Assembly (NCBI GenBank): GCA_963796225.1
Contig: CAWCLK010000016.1
Span: forward strand, 1-26,130
Direction of reading: 5' to 3'
DNA: 26,130 nt
From: CAWCLK01 sp963796225
GTDB lineage: Bacteria > Actinomycetota > Nitriliruptoria > Nitriliruptorales > Nitriliruptoraceae
Shown: piece by piece, positions 9,766-17,868 of the stretch
Layout of the letters: the number at the start of each line of letters is the position of its first letter
How positions within the stretch are numbered: position 1 is the stretch's first letter
Made by a program: the position numbers and the translations under genes
The notes under the pieces: generated by a model
The model's input: only the letters and a program-made list of their open reading frames with translations
Told to the model about the DNA's origin: nothing
The model's database searches: none

Positions 9766-9810
9766 CCGCCACGACGCGACGACCGCCGGACGGCCAGTTC
9801 GCACACCCGC

Positions 9811-9839
9811 GGCGCCGGGGCCATCATGGCCCCGGCGCC
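9811..9839 (+). terminator. Perfect 14-bp palindromic hairpin
   Basis: Bases 9811-9824 are exactly complementary to 9826-9839 with a single central base, and CACAC/GTGTG flanks can extend the stem. It follows the hydrolase stop by 45 bases and precedes the phosphatase start by 37. There is no T-tract, as is common for high-GC actinobacterial terminators. A dyad operator is the alternative reading. Confidence 0.6.
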
Positions 9840-9876
9840 GTCGTGTGTGACGCGCCGGCGGGACGAGGAGTCGCGC

Positions 9877-10482
9877 GTGGACGAGGTCCTGGTGGTGTGC
9901 ACCGCCAACATCTGCCGCAGCCCGATGGCGGAGGCGCTGCTGCGTGCCTGGCTGGACCGCCACGCCCCGCACGTGCGGCCGAACAGGTCACGATCTCCTC
10001 GGCCGGCGTGCGCGCGCGTGACGGACGACCCGGCGGCGCCCCACATGGTCGCCATCGCCGACCGGTGGGGCATCGACCTGCACGCCCACCGGTCCCGCCC
10101 CGCCACCGCCGAGCTGGCCGACGGGGCGGCCCTGGTGATCACCATGGAGGCCGCACATCGCGACGCGATCGCGCGCCTCGCCCCCGGGCTGGCGGCCCGG
10201 ACGTTCACGCTGCCCGAGCTGGCCGAGCTCGCGGCCCACGCGACGGCGTCCGGACCCGACGACGCGTCCGGCCTGGCCGGGCTGGCCCAGCGGCTGCACC
10301 GGGCCCGGCCCCGCGTGTGGGTCGACGCACCCGACGTGGACGACCCCTACGGCGGGGCGGCGAGCGGCTACGAGGTCACCGCCGGCGAGCTGGTGGCGCT
10401 GGCCGAGCGCGTCGGTCCCGCCCTGGCCGCCGCGCTGCGCGACCACCGCACTCCCGGGACGACCGTCCCGCCCGACTCGTAG
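9877..10482 (+). CDS. Low-molecular-weight protein tyrosine/arginine phosphatase
   Basis: This cytosolic phosphatase uses the cysteine of CTANICRSP (C-x5-R-S loop) as nucleophile and the aspartate of DDPYGG, near the C terminus, as general acid. Both are intact. GTG 9877 is chosen because GAGGAG lies eight bases upstream and the conserved strand VLVVCTAN begins at once; an upstream in-frame ATG falls inside the hairpin. The product has 201 residues. Residues between the P-loop and APHMVAIADRWG are out of frame. A missing G at 9977-9978 and a surplus C at 10029-10031 compensate each other, and repair restores the family motif VTISSAGVRARDG. Relatives reverse tyrosine-kinase signalling in exopolysaccharide export or dephosphorylate protein arginine; the sequence does not decide which. 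Confidence 0.88.
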   Translation: MDEVLVVCTANICRSPMAEALLRAWLDRHAPHVRPNRSRSPRPACARVTDDPAAPHMVAIADRWGIDLHAHRSRPATAELADGAALVITMEAAHRDAIARLAPGLAARTFTLPELAELAAHATASGPDDASGLAGLAQRLHRARPRVWVDAPDVDDPYGGAASGYEVTAGELVALAERVGPALAAALRDHRTPGTTVPPDS

Positions 10483-10538
10483 GTCCGCTCCCGCAGGCTC
10501 CCTGTGAACGGTCAACGGGGGCAACCAAGGGAGCACAC

Positions 10539-12800
10539 ATGGGACGAGCAGGACGCGCGTGGTCGCTCGCCGTGGGTTCGGCGCTGGTGGTGGGCCTGAT
10601 GGTCCCCGCCGCCGCCGATCCCGCGGCGCCCGGGAGCCGCGCCAACGAGAACGCCCGCACGAACAGCAACGGGATCGTGCACACCGGGGCGGACTACAAC
10701 GGCGGCCGGGCGCTCCCGCTGGACGCGAGCCCGGGCCAGGGCCTCAACGACCAGCCGCGGCGCAAGGGTCGCCTCGGCAGCGAGGTCAAGGAGTGGCTGG
10801 CGCTGGACGACGACGCCGGCGGCATCTACCTCAAGCCCTACACCCTGCGCGGCGTTGGCGACAAGATCGAGGTGTGGGTCGCCAACGACCTGGCCTTCCC
10901 CGAAGGTGACCCGCGCAACGGCACGCGCACGACGATCACCGACGAGCAGGTCCAGTACCTGATCCACGAGTTCGACACGAACATGTACCCGAAGGAGTCG
11001 GAGGCGTTCAGCACGCCGCCGAAGCGCAACGGGTCCAAGGCCGTGCTGCCCTCGCTCATCGGGGCGCCGCAGGGCTACTACACCGGGCAGGGCGACAACA
11101 TCGTCGTGCTGGTCGACAACGTCGTGGACGACAACTACTACGACTGGGCCGACGACGGCGTGTGCGACAAGTCCTACATCGCCGGGTTCTTCTACTCGAT
11201 CTTCAACGAGTACCACGACCGCAACATCATGACGATCGACGCGTTCGACTGGCTGCACCGCACCACCGCGGACCCGCCGAACGAGCCGAACGCCGCCGAC
11301 CCGTGCAACAGCTCGCCGGCGCGCCCCTTCCTGTACGAGGGCGTGTTCGCCCACGAGTACCAGCACCTGCTCGAGTACTACCAGGACCCGGACGAGACCA
11401 ACTGGGTCAACGAGGGCCTGTCCGACTGGGCCCAGACGCTGACCGGCTACGTGAACCCCGAGCCGGCGATCGACGAGCCCGGGTACGACTCGCACATCCA
11501 GTGCTTCCTCGGCTGGCTCGCGCAGGCCACGGCCTACAACGTGACCCCGCGCGAGACCAGTGGGCCGGAGAACTCGCTGACGCTGTGGGGTGACCAGGGG
11601 CCGGGCGAGATCCTGTGCGACTACGGCGCCGCCTACACGATGATGGAGTACCTCCACGAGCACTACGGCGGCGACGACTTCATGTCCGCGCTGCACCGTG
11701 ACGACCGCAACGGGCTCGAGTCGTTGGCCGGCCTGACCGGCGGTGCCAGCGCCGCCGACGCGCTGCCGATCGTGCACGACTGGCTCGCGATGGTGGCGCT
11801 GGACCGGGCGCTGGACAACGGCGCAACCCTGTCGGGCGGCGACCCGGCGACCTACACGACCGGCACGCTCGACGCCGAGATCATGTGGGAGGACGAGGAG
11901 GGCATCAACCCGCACGCCTACGACACGCCGGGCGCCCCGCCCAACGGTGCGGACTTCGTCCGACTGCGTGACGCCGGCGATGCGTGGCTGTCCAGCGGGT
12001 CCATCAGCACGATCGACTTCGACGGTGCCGAGACCCAGCCGTCGCTGCCGATCGAGTGGACGGTCGACACGGCCCCGCCGGACGGGCACGCGTCCAACGC
12101 GTTCTGGTCCGGCAGCGGCGACAACTACGACCGTGCCATGGTCCAGGCGGTCGACCTCACCGGCGTCACCGGCGCCGAGCTGACGTTCGACACCTACTAC
12201 GACACCGAGCTCGACTGGGACTTCGGGTTCGTGCAGGTCTCGACCGACGGCGGGACCACCTGGTCCAGCCTGGCGAACGGCTCGACCACGGCGGTCCACG
12301 ATCCTGGTGCCATCCCGGCCGTCGTCGACAACCTGCCCGGGTTCTCCGGATCATCTGGCGGGTGGACGACCGAGAGCTTCGACCTGTCGGCCTACGACGG
12401 CCAGCCGATCCTGCTGTCGTTCCGGTACGTCACCGACACCGGGGTGTCGAACCCGGGGTGGTGGGTCGACGACATCGCCGTCACCGGCGCCACGGTGACC
12501 AACGGCGATGCCGAGACCGGGGACATGTCCGGCTGGCAGTCGCAGACCGAGATCGCCCCGCTGCCGATCGACGGGTTCACCGTCCAGGTGGTCGCCTACA
12601 ACAGCGACTTCTCGGGCGGAGCCTGGATCGGGTCGATCCCGCTGGACGGGTCGTTCGACGGGTCGCTGTCCGGGGCGGACATTCCGGTCGCCGCGGACGT
12701 GGTCGCGGTGCTCGTGACCTACGACGAGCCGACGGAGTCGATCTCGCAGTACGCCCCGTACGCGTTGACTGTCGACGGCGTCCTGCAGCCGGGAGGCTGA
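10539..12800 (+). CDS. Secreted zinc metalloprotease with C-terminal jelly-roll (MAM-like) domain
   Basis: The ATG at 10539 has AGGGAG seven bases upstream and opens a cleavable signal peptide ending near VPAAADPA. The 753-residue frame is intact. The zinc site is HEYQH at residues 272-276, followed by a glutamate in WVNEGLSDW at 292, a gluzincin-type HEXXH...E arrangement rather than the metzincin motif of classic immune inhibitor A. After about residue 500 there is a beta-rich domain with YDRAMVQAVDLTG and VQVSTDGGTTWSSL, like the MAM/choice-of-anchor J modules of M6-type proteases. The C-terminal ~90 residues form a further beta domain. Asp/Asn/Gly-rich segments suggest calcium binding. 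It probably degrades extracellular protein. It is followed by two hairpins and a convergent gene. Confidence 0.85.
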   Translation: MGRAGRAWSLAVGSALVVGLMVPAAADPAAPGSRANENARTNSNGIVHTGADYNGGRALPLDASPGQGLNDQPRRKGRLGSEVKEWLALDDDAGGIYLKPYTLRGVGDKIEVWVANDLAFPEGDPRNGTRTTITDEQVQYLIHEFDTNMYPKESEAFSTPPKRNGSKAVLPSLIGAPQGYYTGQGDNIVVLVDNVVDDNYYDWADDGVCDKSYIAGFFYSIFNEYHDRNIMTIDAFDWLHRTTADPPNEPNAADPCNSSPARPFLYEGVFAHEYQHLLEYYQDPDETNWVNEGLSDWAQTLTGYVNPEPAIDEPGYDSHIQCFLGWLAQATAYNVTPRETSGPENSLTLWGDQGPGEILCDYGAAYTMMEYLHEHYGGDDFMSALHRDDRNGLESLAGLTGGASAADALPIVHDWLAMVALDRALDNGATLSGGDPATYTTGTLDAEIMWEDEEGINPHAYDTPGAPPNGADFVRLRDAGDAWLSSGSISTIDFDGAETQPSLPIEWTVDTAPPDGHASNAFWSGSGDNYDRAMVQAVDLTGVTGAELTFDTYYDTELDWDFGFVQVSTDGGTTWSSLANGSTTAVHDPGAIPAVVDNLPGFSGSSGGWTTESFDLSAYDGQPILLSFRYVTDTGVSNPGWWVDDIAVTGATVTNGDAETGDMSGWQSQTEIAPLPIDGFTVQVVAYNSDFSGGAWIGSIPLDGSFDGSLSGADIPVAADVVAVLVTYDEPTESISQYAPYALTVDGVLQPGG

Positions 12801-12823
12801 CACCGCGAGCGGGAAGCGACACG

Positions 12824-12851
12824 CCGTGGGGCCCGTCCGCGGGCCCCACGG
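12824..12851. terminator. Strong hairpin between convergent genes
   Basis: An 11-bp perfect stem (12824-12834 with 12841-12851) with a six-base loop lies 23 bases past the protease stop. It can act in both directions, since the diguanylate cyclase gene ends at 12918 on the other strand. Confidence 0.65.
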
Positions 12852-12861
12852 GATCGTGCGT

Positions 12862-12880
12862 GCGGCGGCGTCGCCGCCGC
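12862..12880. terminator. Second GC hairpin of the convergent terminator region
   Basis: An eight-base perfect stem (12862-12869 with 12873-12880) and three-base loop lie next to the first hairpin, on the side of the minus-strand gene. It probably serves that gene. Confidence 0.45.
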
Positions 12881-12917
12881 CGACCTTGCGCGAGACCGGC
12901 CGTGGCACCCGGGACGG

Positions 12918-14765
12918 CTACCGCTCGGCCGTGTGCGAGGCAGTCGCCGACTCGACCGCGACCACGGCCGACGCCGGACTCGCGGCGAACTCGTAGCGGG
13001 CCCGGCCGCGTTCCTTGGCCACGTACATCGCCCCGTCCGCGGCCCGCAGCAACTGGCCCGGGGCGCTGCCGCCGTTGCCCAGCGCGATACCGACGCTGGC
13101 CCCGACGGTCACGACGTCGGTGGCGAGGGTGAACGGTTCGGCCAGCAGCTCGAGGATCCGCTGCGCCACGCCGCGGGCGACGTCCTCGACGCGCGGACCG
13201 GTGAGCACGACCACGAACTCGTCACCGCCGAGCCGGGCGACCAGGTCCTGGTCACGCACCGCCTGGCGGAGTCGGTCCGCGACCCCGATCAGCAGCTCGT
13301 CGCCGCGGTCGTGGCCGAGCTGGTCGTTGACCCGCTTGAAACCGTCGAGGTCGACGAACAGGACCGCCACCTGGTCCTCGCGGGAGGCGGTCGCCAGGGT
13401 CTCGGTCATGCGCTGCTCGAGCTGCGTGCGGTTTGCCAGCTCCGTCAGCGGGTCGTGCAGGGCCTGGTAGGAGAGCTGGTCGTGCAGGGCGGCGAGCTCG
13501 GCGACGTCGCGCATGCTCACCACCAGCCCGCGGACGCTGGCGTTGCGGGTCTGGTTGCTGATGACCAGCTCGCACGGGATGTGGCTGCCGTCGGCGCGGC
13601 GGACCCGCACCTGCAGGCGCAACCGGTCGCCGGGCGTGTCGCCGGCCGCGACCACGGCCGCCTCCGCTCGCCGGGTGTCGTCGGGGTGGACGAGGTCGAT
13701 CGCCGCGGTGCCGAGCAGGTCGTCGGGGGCGAAGCCCAGGACGCGGGGCGCCGCCGGGCTGACGTAGACGAGCCGACCCTCTGCGTCGACGATCGTGATG
13801 AGGTCGCTGGCGTCGGCGACCAGCGCCTGGCCGCGCTGCTGGCCGCGCAGGCGGGCCCGGTGGGTGCGGTGGTTGAGCACGACCGCCAGGACCGCACCGG
13901 CCAGCAGGCTGCCGAGCAGCAGCAGCTGGGCCGTGTGCGACTGGCTGCGGGCGGCCGCGTAGAAGGTCTCGGCCGGCTCCTCCTCCAGCAGGGTCCAGCC
14001 GGCGACCGTCTCGGTGGCGTGGGCGACCACCCGCGCCTCCCCCTCCCGCTCGAAGTCGGCGAAGCCGGCGTCGGACGCCCCGTCGGCCAGCGCCGGGGAG
14101 CTCGGCGCGGGCGTGCCGACCAGCGCGGGGTCGTAGGCCGCGACGACCGTGCCGGCACGGTCGACGACCATGTTGGCCACGCCGCCGTCGCGTCCCAGCT
14201 GGGCGCTGTAGGCCTGCAGGTGGCTCTCGGCGGCACGGAAGAACGCCACGAGGATCGCCGTGGGCGCCCCGTCGTCGCCGAGCACGGGCACGCCGATCGC
14301 CACGACCGGGACGTCGCGCACGAGCATCACCGAGGACACGCCGGGCTGCCCACGGAGCAGGGAGGCACGCAGCGGGGCGAAGCCGGGGTCGTCGGGGGCC
14401 GGGACGCCCGGGGTGCGGGACACGGTGGTCAGCGGCCGGCCGGTGAGGTCGGTCAGCACCGCCGCGTGGTCGAGCAGCCCACCCTGCCGGTTCCGCAGCT
14501 CCTCGAGCACGGCGGCGTCGGCCGGCGACGACGGGGTCAGCTCGAAGTCGTGCAGCTGCGCGAAGTCGAAGGCCTCCTTCTGCGCCAGCTGCAGGTACTG
14601 CTCGGCAAGGGTCGCCAGGGTCTGCTGCTTGGCGACGGCCGTGTCGTGCAGCGCCGCCTCCGCCTCACGGGTGGAGTTGTCGACGAGCATGAACCCGAAC
14701 AGGCCAAGGGCCAGCAGCAGCACGAGGCTGGCAGCCAGCGGAATCCAACGACGAAACGCAGCCAC
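12918..14765 (-). CDS. Membrane sensor diguanylate cyclase (Cache-like-PAS-GGDEF)
   Basis: This enzyme makes the second messenger c-di-GMP from two GTP. The 615-residue protein has a transmembrane helix at 8-28, an extracytoplasmic Cache-like sensor at 35-270, a second helix at 277-298, a PAS domain at about 315-420 and a GGDEF domain at 435-595. The catalytic signature is exact (ARLGGDEFVV, 510-519). The inhibitory I-site RDQD at 504-507 stands five residues before it, so product feedback is expected. GTG 14765 is chosen because GAGGGGG lies seven bases upstream and the first helix follows immediately; the longer upstream frame has no domain content. No EAL domain is present. The signal sensed is unknown. 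The gene stands alone between a terminator and a long regulatory gap. Confidence 0.93.
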   Translation of the reverse strand: MAAFRRWIPLAASLVLLLALGLFGFMLVDNSTREAEAALHDTAVAKQQTLATLAEQYLQLAQKEAFDFAQLHDFELTPSSPADAAVLEELRNRQGGLLDHAAVLTDLTGRPLTTVSRTPGVPAPDDPGFAPLRASLLRGQPGVSSVMLVRDVPVVAIGVPVLGDDGAPTAILVAFFRAAESHLQAYSAQLGRDGGVANMVVDRAGTVVAAYDPALVGTPAPSSPALADGASDAGFADFEREGEARVVAHATETVAGWTLLEEEPAETFYAAARSQSHTAQLLLLGSLLAGAVLAVVLNHRTHRARLRGQQRGQALVADASDLITIVDAEGRLVYVSPAAPRVLGFAPDDLLGTAAIDLVHPDDTRRAEAAVVAAGDTPGDRLRLQVRVRRADGSHIPCELVISNQTRNASVRGLVVSMRDVAELAALHDQLSYQALHDPLTELANRTQLEQRMTETLATASREDQVAVLFVDLDGFKRVNDQLGHDRGDELLIGVADRLRQAVRDQDLVARLGGDEFVVVLTGPRVEDVARGVAQRILELLAEPFTLATDVVTVGASVGIALGNGGSAPGQLLRAADGAMYVAKERGRARYEFAASPASAVVAVESATASHTAER

Positions 14766-15310
14766 GTGGTCCCCCTCGACCGGATGGGCTTGTTCGTGCC
14801 ATCGGTTCGTTCCCGTGCGAACTGAAGCGCCACCTGACGGGGAATCAGGCGACCCGGTGGTCATGGTGACGGGGGCGGGCGCCGTCTGGCCGGGCGTGCG
14901 CGTACCGGCCGGCCCGGTCGCCGGGTGCCCGCCGCGGACACGCACGGCGTCTCTCGCGGGGCGCACGCGGAACCTGTGGATCAGCCACGATCTGTCCTGT
15001 CCGAGAGCGCTCTGTCCTGTGGATTCAGCGGCCTGAATCCACAGATTCGTCGATCTGTCCCCAGATGTGGCCGAGGCCCTTGCGGCGGCGGGGCGGGGCG
15101 TGGCACGGTGACCGGACTCGAACACACGATCGGACTGGAGCCCCCGTGCGCGACGCCGTCACCGTCACCAGCCCCGCCACCGGCGGGTGGTCGTGGCGGC
15201 GCGGGCGTGGCTGGGCGTGGCGCGGGGCGCTGGCGGCCGACGACCGCGGGGCGTACGCGACGGGCGCGGGCGCGACTCGTGGTGCGTGATGCGGGGTCGG
15301 GGCGGGCGCG
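14766..15310. promoter_or_regulatory. 545-bp divergent regulatory gap
   Basis: No convincing gene is seen in most of this stretch. Next to the diguanylate cyclase are GTTCG/CGAAC half-sites (14805-14809 and 14818-14822) and a small CCTGA/TCAGG hairpin near 14833. From 14973 to 15066 there is a dense block of repeats, described separately. From 15146 (GTG preceded by GGAG) a 48-codon frame runs to TGA 15289, in the same phase as the DUF222 protein that follows. It could be a broken N terminus of that gene or nothing. Confidence 0.5.
14973..15066. repeat. Cluster of direct and nested inverted repeats
   Basis: TCTGTCCTGT occurs twice, at 14991-15000 and 15011-15020. CCTGTGGATCAG at 14973 is echoed by CTGTGGATTCAG at 15017-15028, whose perfect 12-base complement is at 15033-15044 with loop CGGC. 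ACAGAT/ATCTGT (15041-15046 with 15053-15058) overlaps the right arm. ATCTG/CAGAT (15053-15057 with 15062-15066) overlaps that in turn. TGTGGATCA matches the E. coli-type DnaA box at eight of nine bases. The block is A/T-richer than its surroundings. Confidence 0.7.
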
Positions 15311-16626
15311 GTGCCGGACGCGGCAGGCGCAGGACACCACGGCGACGCGGCCGAGCTGGCCGCGGTGGTGGATCGGCTCGGGGCGTTGCTGGACGTCCCG
15401 GCCGCCGAGCTGGACGAGCGGGACGCCGACGAGCTGCGGGCCCGGGTGCAGGTGCTGCGCCGGGTCGAGGGCATGGCCGCCGCGGCGCTGGCCGCCACGG
15501 TCGGGGCGCTGTCACGGTCCGGGGCGATCCGGGCCGACGGGGCGTCGTCGACCACCGCGTGGGTGGCCGAGCAGACCGGCCGGTCCCGTCGGGACGCCTC
15601 GCGCACCACCCGGCTGTCCGGGGCTCTGGACGACATGCCGGCCACCGCCACCGCCCTGGCGTCCGGACAGCTCGGCCCCGAGGCGGCCGACACCTGGCCC
15701 GGGCCGCCCGCGACGGGCGGCTGGGCACCCCCGAGCAGGTCGAGACGACCCTGCTGCCCCTGGCCGGCGACGGCCCCGAACAGCTCCGCTCGCACGTGCG
15801 CCGGTTGACCCAGCAGGCCGACGGGACGGCGATGCTGGCCGACGAACGCGCCCAGCACGCCCGCCGCCGGTTCACCCTGACCGAACGTGACGACGGCATG
15901 TGGCAACCCGGCGGACAGCTGAGCGCCGAGGTCGGCAACCGCTTCCGGACCCTGCTCGACGCCCTCGACACCGCCGACCCGGCCGACACCCCCGACGACC
16001 ACCGGCGCCGCCCCGACCAACGCCTGGCCGACGCGCTGGCACGGCTGGTCGACATCGGCCTGGACCACGGGGCCCTGCCCACCGCCGGTGGGATCTCCCG
16101 GCCGCACGTCGCGGTGCTGGTCGACCTGACCACCTTCGACACCGACCTGACCGACCCCCACGACCCCGACCGGCCCGTCCCGCCCGACCACGAGATGTGG
16201 GCCGAGCTGCCCGGTGCGCAGACCGCCTGGGCCGGGACCCTGTCCCCGCAGACCGCCCGGAGGATCTGCTGCGACGCCGGGGTGTCCCGCATCGTGACCG
16301 CCGGCCCGTCCCAGGTCCTCGACGTGGGCCGCGAGACCCGCGTGTGGTCCCCCGCGCAACGTCGTGCCGTCAACGCCCGCGACCGGTCCTGCCGCGGCCC
16401 GTCCTGCGGCCGCCCCATCGGCTGGACCCAGATCCACCACCTGCGATGGTGGCGCCACGACGGCCCCACCAACCTCGACAACGGCCTGGCCCTCTGTTCG
16501 GCCTGCCACGACCTCATCCACCACCACGGCTGGCACGCCGAACTCGACCCCACCACCGCCACCGTCACCTGGACCACCCCCGACCGGCGGCGCACCGTGG
16601 TCACCCACCCCCGACCACCCACCTGA
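15311..16626 (+). CDS. DUF222 / HNH endonuclease-domain protein (frameshifted)
   Basis: Members of this actinobacterial family combine an N-terminal helical DUF222 region with a C-terminal HNH nuclease fold, and relatives occur in the 13E12 repeats of mycobacteria. DUF222 runs from about residue 12 (LAAVVDRLGALLDVPA) past RARVQVLRRVEGMAAAAL. The HNH region near 16380-16530 has paired cysteines in RDRSCRGPSCG, IHHLRWWRHDGPT, the asparagine of NLDNGLALC and CSACHDLIHHHGW, so zinc and catalytic residues look complete. The frame breaks at 15693-15694, where one missing C restores DTLARAARDGRLGTPEQV. GTG 15311 is the first start in frame, but the N terminus is uncertain because the same phase holds a better Shine-Dalgarno at 15146. 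Whether it cuts DNA is unproven. Confidence 0.85.
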
Positions 16627-16633
16627 CCCGCAC

Positions 16634-16651
16634 GCCCCGCCACGGCGGGGC
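16634..16651 (+). terminator. Short GC hairpin after the HNH gene
   Basis: An eight-base perfect stem (16634-16641 with 16644-16651) and two-base loop lie eight bases past the stop. There is no T-tract, so it is a plausible but weak terminator. Confidence 0.4.
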
Positions 16652-16896
16652 CGGTCACGGCTGCCGCGGGGCGCGGTAGCCCGGCCTCGCCATGTCCGCA
16701 GGCGCGCGCCCCGGTCTCGGCGTGCCCGCACACGCCGCGGCAGGACGATCGATCCTTGAGAACTGCACAGTGAACGTCGCGGGGCGGGGTCACCTCCGCG
16801 CGGTACCCGCCCCGCGACCTCTCCCCCGGCTCGCTCGTCGACCGGGCGCGGTGCCACACTGCCCTGCGGAGGACCCGACCCGGTGGTGAGGCGGCG
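16652..16896 (+). promoter_or_regulatory. Intergenic region with rRNA-spacer-like boxA motif
   Basis: No gene is seen. At 16755-16776 the sequence CTTGAGAACTGCACAGTGAA stands out against the GC-rich background. It closely matches the conserved boxA-like segment found just upstream of 23S rRNA in actinobacterial rRNA spacers and leaders. No rRNA follows. The last 40 bases hold a GGAGG at 16868-16872 and GGTGAGG just upstream of the ERCC4 start. Confidence 0.55.
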
Positions 16897-17868
16897 GTGA
16901 GCGAGTTCGTGGTCGGACGGAACCCCGACGCGGGGTCCTCGCTGCCGTACCTGCTGCTCGTGCCGGTGCAGCCCGCCCCGGTGGTGCTCAAGGCCCGCGA
17001 CACGTGGCCCGGCCCCAGCAAGGTCTACTGCCACCCCGCCGACGGGTGGCCGGACGGCGTCGAGGTGGTCGAGCGCGTGCCCGTGCGCTCGTGCGTGCGG
17101 CGGGGCGCGGCGATCGACCTCGTGCTGGACCGGTCCCGCCGCAACCGGTCGCAGTTCGTGTTCACGGAGGCACGCGGTCGTCAGGTGATCTTCTGGCAGA
17201 CGGCACGGACCAACCGGCAGGCCCGCCCGGGCGTGACCCTGCCGACGGCCCGCGCCGCGGGACGGGTCGTGCACGTGCTCGTCGACAGCCACGAGCAGTA
17301 CCCGTGGCGGTTCTCGGCCCAGCAGGCCACCACCGCGGTGCGTCCGCTGCCGGTCGGCGACTACGCCGTCGAACGGGACGGCCGACTCGTGGCCGTGGTC
17401 GAGCGCAAGTCGCTGGGCGACCTGCTCTCCAGCGTGACGACGGGGCGGCTCCGGCACGCGATGGCCGAGCTCGCCGCCGTGGGCCGGGCGGCCGTGGTGG
17501 TCGAGGACCGCTGGTCGGCCGTGTTCGCCCAGGACCACGTCCGCCCCGCCGTCGTCGCCGACGGCATCGCCGAGCTGCAGGTGCGCTACCCGACGGTGCC
17601 GATCGTGTTCGCCGAGACCCGCAAGCTTGCCCAGGAGTGGGCCTACCGCTTCCTCGGCGCCGCCCTCGACCTCGACGTCGACGAGGCACACGGCAGCGAA
17701 GTCGAGGCGACGCTGGCCACGGCCGCCCCGCTGCCCGCGCCGCCGGCGTCGGCCGCGGAGGTCCGGGCATGGGCACGGGAGCAGGGCCTGGCCGTGTCGG
17801 ACCGGGGCCGGGTCCCCGCCGACGTCCGCGCGGCCTACGAGGCGGCGCACCGAGGCGGTGACGCGTGA
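16897..17868 (+). CDS. ERCC4-type nuclease with Lsr2-like DNA-binding tail
   Basis: This is a predicted DNA-processing nuclease related to the XPF/Mus81 catalytic core. The 323-residue frame is intact. After a family-specific N domain (1-120), the nuclease fold shows VDSHE at 129-133, GDY at 154-156 and VERKSLGDL at 168-176, matching the ERCC4 ERKxxxD active site. Residues 287-318 (AEVRAWAREQGLAVSDRGR onward) match the C-terminal DNA-binding domain of Lsr2, the actinobacterial xenogeneic silencer, with its RGR minor-groove hook at 303-305. I infer targeting to particular DNA, perhaps AT-rich or branched. GTG 16897 follows GGTGAGG. Its TGA overlaps the next start (GTGA), so it is co-translated with the VanZ gene. 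Confidence 0.88.
   Translation: MSEFVVGRNPDAGSSLPYLLLVPVQPAPVVLKARDTWPGPSKVYCHPADGWPDGVEVVERVPVRSCVRRGAAIDLVLDRSRRNRSQFVFTEARGRQVIFWQTARTNRQARPGVTLPTARAAGRVVHVLVDSHEQYPWRFSAQQATTAVRPLPVGDYAVERDGRLVAVVERKSLGDLLSSVTTGRLRHAMAELAAVGRAAVVVEDRWSAVFAQDHVRPAVVADGIAELQVRYPTVPIVFAETRKLAQEWAYRFLGAALDLDVDEAHGSEVEATLATAAPLPAPPASAAEVRAWAREQGLAVSDRGRVPADVRAAYEAAHRGGDA

Noticed and set aside
7527..10208. Minus-strand open frame (893 codons) opposite the hydrolase and phosphatase
   Set aside because: Low-complexity Arg/Gly/Val composition; the plus strand has clear motifs and catalytic residues.
7323..12800. A single 1825-codon protein joining hydrolase, phosphatase and metalloprotease
   Set aside because: Made by indels that remove stops; internal Shine-Dalgarno sites, a signal peptide at 10539 and a hairpin at 9811 mark separate genes.
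14805..14822. LexA/SOS box upstream of the diguanylate cyclase
   Set aside because: The half-sites read GTTCG...CGAAC, the reverse of the actinobacterial GAAC...GTTC order.
12933..14825. Plus-strand open frame (630 codons) opposite the diguanylate cyclase
   Set aside because: The opposite strand encodes an exact GGDEF/I-site protein; this frame has no recognisable domain.
14973..15066. Chromosome replication origin
   Set aside because: DnaA-box-like matches are few and imperfect, no AT-rich unwinding region is present, and dnaA, dnaN, parA or parB are not nearby.
15146..15289. Separate 48-codon gene upstream of the HNH gene
   Set aside because: It has a fair Shine-Dalgarno but no recognisable content and shares phase with the HNH gene; more likely a broken or unused N terminus.
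15025..17850. Minus-strand open frame (941 codons) across the HNH and ERCC4 genes
   Set aside because: It crosses two well-supported plus-strand genes and an intergenic region; antisense shadow.
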